From positions 1-8,348 of the forward strand of contig DATEDC010000018.1 of assembly GCA_035286585.1 (NCBI GenBank): DNA of 8,348 bases. The letters run 5' to 3'. The notes under the pieces are model-generated. The model was not told where the DNA came from. It saw only the letters and a program-made list of their open reading frames with translations, and did not search any database. How positions within the stretch are numbered: the first letter of the stretch is position 1; each line of letters begins with the position of its first letter. Both the position numbers and the translations under genes were made by a program. This document shows positions 4,131-8,348 of this stretch, one piece after another. This DNA is from DSOS01 sp035286585. Lineage in GTDB: Bacteria > Chloroflexota > Anaerolineae > Anaerolineales > UBA4823.

Positions 4131-5222
4131 ATGTCTTTCAACCGTAATGTTTCCGTAATCCTGCTGCTCCCCCTGGCGCTCGCCGCCTGCACGCCTGCCG
4201 CACAGTTGGAGAACACTGCGGCAGCCACCCAGGATCAGGCAGGGATGGAAACCATCGAAAGCCCTGAATCTCCCCAAACGGAGATCAAAGGCAGGCTGGT
4301 GATTTACTCCGGACGATCCGAGACGCTCATCCAGCCGGTCATCGACGCATTCACGGCCAAATATCCCGACGTGGAAATCCTGCTCAAGGCGGGCAGCAAC
4401 AGCGAACTTGCCAACGCCCTCATCGAAGAACGAGCCAACCCACAGGCAGATGTCTTCATCACCACCGAGCTATTCACCGTCCAGTCCCTGGCGGCGCAAA
4501 GCATCTTTCAGCCATACCTGCCAGCCGGGGCGGAGCAGCTCCCCGCCGGGTTTGTAGGAGATCAAAATCTGTGGACCGGGCTGACCCGCCGGGCACGCGT
4601 CATCATGTACAACAGCGAACTGGTCTCCCCCGATGAAGCCCCCAAATCCATCTTTGAACTGGCGGACGCGAAGTGGAGCGGTCAGATCGCCGCAGCCGGG
4701 TCGACCAACGGCTCCATGCAGGCGCAGATCGCGGTCTTGCGCCAGGTCATTGGCGAGGGAGCCACCGAAGGGTGGCTGAAAGACATGATCGCCAACCAGG
4801 TCACCTTCTTTGGCGGGCACACCGACGTGCGTAAAGCGGTCGGGGCTGGCGAGTTCAAGCTGGGCCTGGTCAATCATTATTACTTCTATCTGCAGCAGGC
4901 GGAAGGCAGCCCGGTGGGCATCGTGTTCCCCGACCAGGACGAAGGTCAAATCGGGCTGATTACCAACGCCACAGCTGCGGCAGTGGTGAATGGCGGGGCG
5001 AACGCCGCCGCGGCGCAGGCGTTCATAGATTTCCTGGTCTCCGCGGAAGGCCAGAAACTGTTTGCCGAGCTGAATTACGAGTACCCTTTGCTGCCAAACG
5101 TGAGGCTGCGAGAAGGCGTCCAGCCTCTGGATGGCTTCCGCCTGGCTGATGTGGACGTCGCTAAAGCCGCGCAAGAATACGAGGCCACTTTCGAGCTGAT
5201 GGAAAGGGTCGGCCTGCCATAG
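4131..5222 (+). CDS. fbpA: ferric-iron ABC transporter substrate-binding lipoprotein
   Basis: This 363-residue protein starts with a lipoprotein signal (hydrophobic stretch VILLLPLALAAC, lipobox LAAC with Cys20 as lipidation site) and a flexible linker (about 21-53). The mature domain starts at GRLVIYSGRSE (54-64), the first strand and anion/iron-site loop of FbpA/FutA-type periplasmic-binding-fold proteins. VNHYYFY (247-253) carries the paired tyrosines that bind ferric iron in this family. ADVFITTELF (106-115), WTGLTRRARVIMYN (148-161) and TNATAAAVVNGGANAAAAQAFIDFLVS (in part, 278-304) are further family landmarks. It should capture ferric iron or an iron complex outside the membrane and deliver it to the permease downstream. 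AAGGA about ten bases before the ATG is the likely ribosome-binding site. First gene of the operon, behind a DtxR-box-like promoter. A molybdate or phosphonate ligand is less likely given the tyrosine motif. Confidence 0.92.
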   Translation: MSFNRNVSVILLLPLALAACTPAAQLENTAAATQDQAGMETIESPESPQTEIKGRLVIYSGRSETLIQPVIDAFTAKYPDVEILLKAGSNSELANALIEERANPQADVFITTELFTVQSLAAQSIFQPYLPAGAEQLPAGFVGDQNLWTGLTRRARVIMYNSELVSPDEAPKSIFELADAKWSGQIAAAGSTNGSMQAQIAVLRQVIGEGATEGWLKDMIANQVTFFGGHTDVRKAVGAGEFKLGLVNHYYFYLQQAEGSPVGIVFPDQDEGQIGLITNATAAAVVNGGANAAAAQAFIDFLVSAEGQKLFAELNYEYPLLPNVRLREGVQPLDGFRLADVDVAKAAQEYEATFELMERVGLP

Positions 5223-5229
5223 TGAACAT

Positions 5230-5271
5230 GGGGAGGTGCAGTTTTAACGGTCGAAAGGCTGACTCCTCTCC
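5230..5271 (+). other. possible intercistronic hairpin
   Basis: In the 65-base gap between binding-protein and permease genes, GGGGAGG (5230-5236) can pair with CCTCTCC (5265-5271) using one G-U, around a 28-base loop. Such hairpins often protect the mRNA of the abundant binding protein. There is no T-tract, so read-through to the permease is expected. The long loop makes this weak. Confidence 0.25.
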
Positions 5272-5287
5272 GCCCTAGTGAAGATCC

Positions 5288-6928
5288 ATGCAGCTAACCC
5301 AAATCACCCGACTGACACTCCCGCGCTGGAATGCCGCACGGACCAGCCCACGGCTGATCATGGCTGCCGGGCTGGTGGCGTTATTTGTCGCCGTCCCGCT
5401 CGTGTACATCTTCATCCGTGCGGTCGCCGCCGAGCCTGAAGCGTGGCAAAGGCTGCTGCAAACCCGGCTGTGGAAGCTGTTGGGCAACACCCTGATCCTG
5501 GCGCTGGCGGTGACGAGCGGTGCGCTGGCGACCGGCGTCAGCATGGCCTGGCTTACAGAACGCACCGACCTGCCGGGGCGGGGAATATTTCGCTGGATGC
5601 TCGCCCTGCCACTCGCAATCCCGGCTTATATCGGCGGAATCGTCCATCTCAGCCTGCTGCGGCCGCGCGGCGGGTTCATTCCACAGGCGCTGGAGGCCAT
5701 CTTTGGCCAGCCCGTGATCCTGCCCAGCCCGATCGGCTTTTGGGGCGCGGCGTTCATCCTCACCCTGTTCACCTACCCCTATGTTTACCTGCTGAGCAGT
5801 GCAGCCTTCCGCAGACTGCATGCATCGTTGGAAGAAGCCGCCCGCACCCTGGGGCGTACGGCGTGGCAAACCCTATGGCAGGTCACCCTACCCGCCCTGC
5901 GCCCCGGACTGATGGCAGGCGCCCTGCTGGTGGCTCTCGACATCCTGGCGGAGTACGGCACGGTAGCGCTGCTGCGCTACGAGACCTTCTCCTCGGCGAT
6001 TTTCATCCAGCTATCCGGGCGCTACGACCGTTCCGCGGCGTCGATCTTGAGTGGGGTGCTGGTCAGCCTGGCTATTTTCATCCTGTGGGCGGAATTGCGC
6101 CTGCAGGGGAGAGCCCGCTTTACCCAGGTGGAAAGCAACTGGCGACCAGCTCCGCCCGTCTCGCTCGGCAAATGGCGCCTGCCGGCGCTCAGCCTGGTGC
6201 TGTTCGTGATCTCAGCCAGCCTGCTGGTGCCCATGGCGGTGCTGGTCATTTGGAGTGCAAATTCTCTCCTGGACCCCCAGGCGCTGAGGGCAGTTTTCCG
6301 CACCGGGACGATTGGCTTTGGGAGCTTCATCTGGAACAGCGTGTGGACCTCGTCCCTGGCAGCCGCAGCGGCGGTGGCGTTCTCGCTGCCAGTCGCCCTT
6401 TTATCCGTCCGCCATCCCGGGCGCATCTCACGGTTTATCTCCCGCCTGTGCCAGGTGGGCTACGCCATCCCAGGCGTGGTGATCGCCCTCAGCCTGGTGT
6501 TGCTCGTCAACCGATTGCTGCCGTTCCTGTACGCCACGCCGTTCGTGGTGGTGATCGCCTACGTGCTGCGCCACATGCCGCAGGCGGTCCGCTCCAGTGA
6601 ATCGGCCTTTGGCCAGCTTTCACCATCGCTCGAGGAGGCCGCCCGCAACCTGGGGCGCACTTCCGTGCAGACCTTTTTCCAGGTCACTCTGCCGCTGATC
6701 ACGCCGGGCCTTCTCGCCGGCGGGGCGCTGGTCTTCCTGACCTCGCTCAAGGAGCTGCCCGCCACCCTGCTCCTGCGACCCGCCGGGTTTGACACCCTGG
6801 CTGTGCGGGTATGGATATGGGCAGTGGACGGTTTTTACATGCAGGCTGCGCCAGCAGCCCTGTTTTTAGTGCTGGCTGCGGCCCTGCCGCTATCCTTTCT
6901 CTTACGCCGGGAGCAAATATTCCGATGA
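5288..6928 (+). CDS. fbpB: ferric-iron ABC transporter permease, fused two-domain
   Basis: This 546-residue integral membrane protein carries two tandem binding-protein-dependent permease domains, as in FbpB/SfuB. Hydrophobic segments are abundant, about twelve in all, for example 25-45, 66-90, 103-123, 150-172, 297-322 and 352-374. Each half has a cytoplasmic EAA loop that docks on the ATPase: SLEEAARTLGRT with Glu182-Ala185 and Gly189, and SLEEAARNLGRT with Glu449-Ala452 and Gly456. Both are followed by VTLP and a Pro-Gly turn. The near-identity of the two loops suits two identical ATPase subunits. The ATG at 5288 has only a weak GAAG upstream. The stop overlaps the ATPase start (ATGA, 6925-6928). 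Length and architecture are normal and no frameshift is seen. Confidence 0.95.
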   Translation: MQLTQITRLTLPRWNAARTSPRLIMAAGLVALFVAVPLVYIFIRAVAAEPEAWQRLLQTRLWKLLGNTLILALAVTSGALATGVSMAWLTERTDLPGRGIFRWMLALPLAIPAYIGGIVHLSLLRPRGGFIPQALEAIFGQPVILPSPIGFWGAAFILTLFTYPYVYLLSSAAFRRLHASLEEAARTLGRTAWQTLWQVTLPALRPGLMAGALLVALDILAEYGTVALLRYETFSSAIFIQLSGRYDRSAASILSGVLVSLAIFILWAELRLQGRARFTQVESNWRPAPPVSLGKWRLPALSLVLFVISASLLVPMAVLVIWSANSLLDPQALRAVFRTGTIGFGSFIWNSVWTSSLAAAAAVAFSLPVALLSVRHPGRISRFISRLCQVGYAIPGVVIALSLVLLVNRLLPFLYATPFVVVIAYVLRHMPQAVRSSESAFGQLSPSLEEAARNLGRTSVQTFFQVTLPLITPGLLAGGALVFLTSLKELPATLLLRPAGFDTLAVRVWIWAVDGFYMQAAPAALFLVLAAALPLSFLLRREQIFR

Positions 6929-8001
6929 CCATCGGCACATCTGCCGCCCTCGAAGTCCAACATCTCACCAAGCGGTTCCTGAGCGCTCAACATGCGGCGA
7001 TCAAAGACATCTCATTCGAGATGGAAAATGGGGAGATGCTCGCTCTGGTCGGACCCAGCGGCTGCGGCAAGACGACCACCCTGCGCCTGATCGCCGGGCT
7101 CGAACGACCTGACGCTGGCCTGATCAGCTTAGACGGGCAGGTGCTTGCCTCGGAAACAAAATTCGTCCCGCCCGAGCGCCGTGGAATCGGCATGGTCTTT
7201 CAAGACCACGCCCTTTTTCCCCACCTGACCGTCTTCGAAAACGTGGCTTTTGGGCTGCGCGGGCGGAAACCAGCCGAGCTGCGCGCCGCGGTGAGCGAGA
7301 TGCTGCACCTGGTAGGGATGGAATCGCTCGCCAACCGCTACCCGCACGAGCTTTCGGGCGGGGAAAGGCAGCGGGTGGCGTTGGTGCGCGCCCTGGCGCC
7401 CCGTCCGGCGCTGTTGCTGCTGGATGAACCTTTCAGCAGCCTGGACGCTGACCTTCGCCGGGAGGTGCGGGAGCAGGTGCGGGGCATTCTCAAGTCCATC
7501 CGCGCCACGGTGATCTTCGTCACCCACGACCAGGAGGAGGCGCTCTACATGGGAGACCGCCTGGCGGTTTACCAGCGCGGCCGCCTGGAGCAGATCGGCA
7601 CCCCGGAAGAAATCTTCCACTCGTCAGCCACCCGATTCGTCGCCGAATTCATGGGGAACAGCGACTTCCTGCAGGGCAGGGTCGTCCCAGAGGGCGTCCG
7701 CACCGCGGTTGGACTGTTATCCCAAGCGATAGGCATAAACGGCTCCAACCCGGTGGAGGTTGCGCTGCGGGCCGACGACGTGGATTTCGAGGTGGATGAA
7801 ACCGGCAACGCAGTCATCAGCGAACGCTTCTTTCGCGGCGCGTTCAACGTTTACCGGTTACTGCTGGATTCGGGCCAGGTGCTGCACGCCTTCAAGGAAC
7901 ACACCGTCATTCTGCCGGTTGGAAGTCGCGTTCGCGCCTACATCAGCGCCGGGCACCCGCTGGTCGTCTTCCACGAGGGGCGGGCGGTGAGCGGGGGTTG
8001 A
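6925..8001 (+). CDS. fbpC: ferric-iron ABC transporter ATP-binding protein
   Basis: The 358-residue ATPase has all ABC motifs: Walker A GPSGCGKTT (43-51, Lys49), Q-loop FQDHALFPHL (Gln93), signature LSGGERQR (143-150), Walker B LLLLDEP (163-169, catalytic Glu168), D-loop SSLDADLR and H-loop VTHDQEEA (His201). Residues from about 245 form the regulatory/TOBE-type C-terminal domain seen in FbpC (VEVALRADDVDFEV, RGAFNVYRLLLDSGQVLHAF). It drives import through the fused permease. I chose the ATG at 6925 because it overlaps the permease stop (ATGA), GGGAG lies at 6909-6913, and the family begins at ALEVQHLTKRF. Reading from 6811 would add 38 residues that merely re-read the permease in another frame. 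Last gene of the operon; the first clear terminator is about 210 bases downstream. Confidence 0.96.
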   Translation: MTIGTSAALEVQHLTKRFLSAQHAAIKDISFEMENGEMLALVGPSGCGKTTTLRLIAGLERPDAGLISLDGQVLASETKFVPPERRGIGMVFQDHALFPHLTVFENVAFGLRGRKPAELRAAVSEMLHLVGMESLANRYPHELSGGERQRVALVRALAPRPALLLLDEPFSSLDADLRREVREQVRGILKSIRATVIFVTHDQEEALYMGDRLAVYQRGRLEQIGTPEEIFHSSATRFVAEFMGNSDFLQGRVVPEGVRTAVGLLSQAIGINGSNPVEVALRADDVDFEVDETGNAVISERFFRGAFNVYRLLLDSGQVLHAFKEHTVILPVGSRVRAYISAGHPLVVFHEGRAVSGG

Positions 8002-8287
8002 GTTCACCGAGAGGATACTACTGAGTTAACAAAATTGCAAAAGGGTAGATAATTGCCCGCTTTTATGGAATAATAAACATAGCTATAAGGGTCTTTAAAA
8101 GGGCTATTACAATTATCCATTGGCGGCTATGAACTAGGGACGAAATTTGGTCGCTTATCTCTTCTACATGCAAGATTGGGGGGAAAAGTCCTTAGGGAGC
8201 CAGTAGCGAAACCGGCCTAAGAGCCGGTTTTTATTTTTAGCACGACAATGATCAAAGCTACCTCATATGGGGAAAGGAAAGGGTTAG
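8002..8287 (+). other. non-coding region, possible structured leader or small RNA
   Basis: This 286-base stretch is more AT-rich than its flanks and I see no convincing reading frame. CTAGGGAC (8134-8141) can pair with GTCCTTAG (8188-8195) as an 8-bp stem with one G-U, enclosing 46 bases. A strong intrinsic terminator follows 14 bases later. Either it is the 3' untranslated end of the iron operon, or an attenuator leader or independent small RNA ahead of the gene at 8288. I could not match it to any riboswitch class, and no confident promoter is visible. Confidence 0.35.
8209..8238 (+). terminator. intrinsic (Rho-independent) terminator
   Basis: AAACCGGC (8209-8216) and GCCGGTTT (8223-8230) form a perfect 8-bp stem with the loop CTAAGA, followed by a T-rich run (TTTTTATTTTT, 8228-8238). 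It probably ends the iron-importer transcript. It lies only 50 bases before the next start codon, so it could also work as an attenuator for that gene. Confidence 0.88.
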
Positions 8288-8348
8288 ATGACTACCAGAC
8301 AAAAGCTCATCATCGTCATCCTGGCGCTCCTGGCGTTGGGGGTGTTCG
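8288..8348 (+). CDS. start of an exported or membrane protein (3' end outside window)
   Basis: The ATG at 8288 follows AAAGGAAAGGG (8273-8283), a plausible ribosome-binding region. Only 20 residues are visible: MTTRQKLIIVILALLALGVF, with a basic n-region (Arg4, Lys6) and an uninterrupted hydrophobic core, so a signal peptide or first membrane helix. No family can be assigned. It lies after the terminator and is probably a separate transcription unit. Confidence 0.6.
   Translation, partial: MTTRQKLIIVILALLALGVF

Noticed and set aside
4470..5174. 234-residue antisense frame in the binding-protein gene
   Set aside because: No domain and no ribosome-binding site; it mirrors codon bias of the real gene.
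5443..6600. 385-residue + strand frame inside the permease gene
   Set aside because: Pro/Arg/Gly-rich composition typical of an alternative frame of a GC-rich gene; the permease frame carries the conserved EAA motifs.
6811..6924. 38-residue N-terminal extension of the ABC ATPase
   Set aside because: It only re-reads the permease 3' end in another frame; the ATGA overlap, GGGAG site and family start all point to 6925.
8170..8232. Resemblance to a cobalamin riboswitch box (GAGCCAGTAGCG)
   Set aside because: The conserved upstream core (GCCACTG and the GGTGNAA-type segments) is absent and the AGYCAGGAGACC box does not match.

Overview
The window looks like chromosomal DNA from an environmental bacterium of moderately high GC, most likely Chloroflexota (Anaerolineae-like). 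That placement rests on my recollection of similar proteins and on the style of the accessory region; I could not search for it. No rRNA, tRNA, CRISPR array or transposase is visible.

Positions 1-2311 are an accessory, partly decayed stretch on the + strand. It starts with the 3' end of a probable metallo-beta-lactamase-fold hydrolase. Fifteen bases after its stop lies a 90-bp element with the layout of an integron attC recombination site. Then come the N-terminal stub of an alpha/beta hydrolase broken by a stop codon, a small intact antibiotic-biosynthesis-monooxygenase (ABM) domain gene, the C-terminal piece of another alpha/beta hydrolase, a full-length alpha/beta hydrolase, and a DUF5666-like remnant with an in-frame amber codon. 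Intact genes between broken ones suggest gene-cassette or recombination-driven turnover.

Positions 2312-2998 (- strand) hold a complete VapBC-type toxin-antitoxin operon. It has a near-consensus promoter, a palindrome over the -10 and a one-base gap between antitoxin and toxin.

Positions 3054-8001 form an iron-homeostasis locus. A DtxR/MntR-family metalloregulator is encoded on the - strand, followed directly by a 56-residue membrane-type protein whose ATG abuts the regulator's stop. Divergently on the + strand lies a ferric-iron ABC importer: a lipoprotein binding protein, a fused two-domain permease and an ATPase. The shared intergenic region carries a TTGACT-17-TATACT promoter. A DtxR-box-like sequence lies over its -10, within three imperfect 23-bp repeats that run into the regulator's own start codon. 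The simplest reading is that the iron-loaded regulator represses the importer and probably itself.

Positions 8002-8348 contain 286 bases of non-coding sequence with an inverted repeat and a strong intrinsic terminator, then the start of a gene for an exported or membrane protein. Nothing here is clearly a new defence or enzymatic system. The points most worth following up are the attC-like site, the phased repeats with the DtxR box, the unusual metal ligand set of the regulator, and its small coupled membrane protein.
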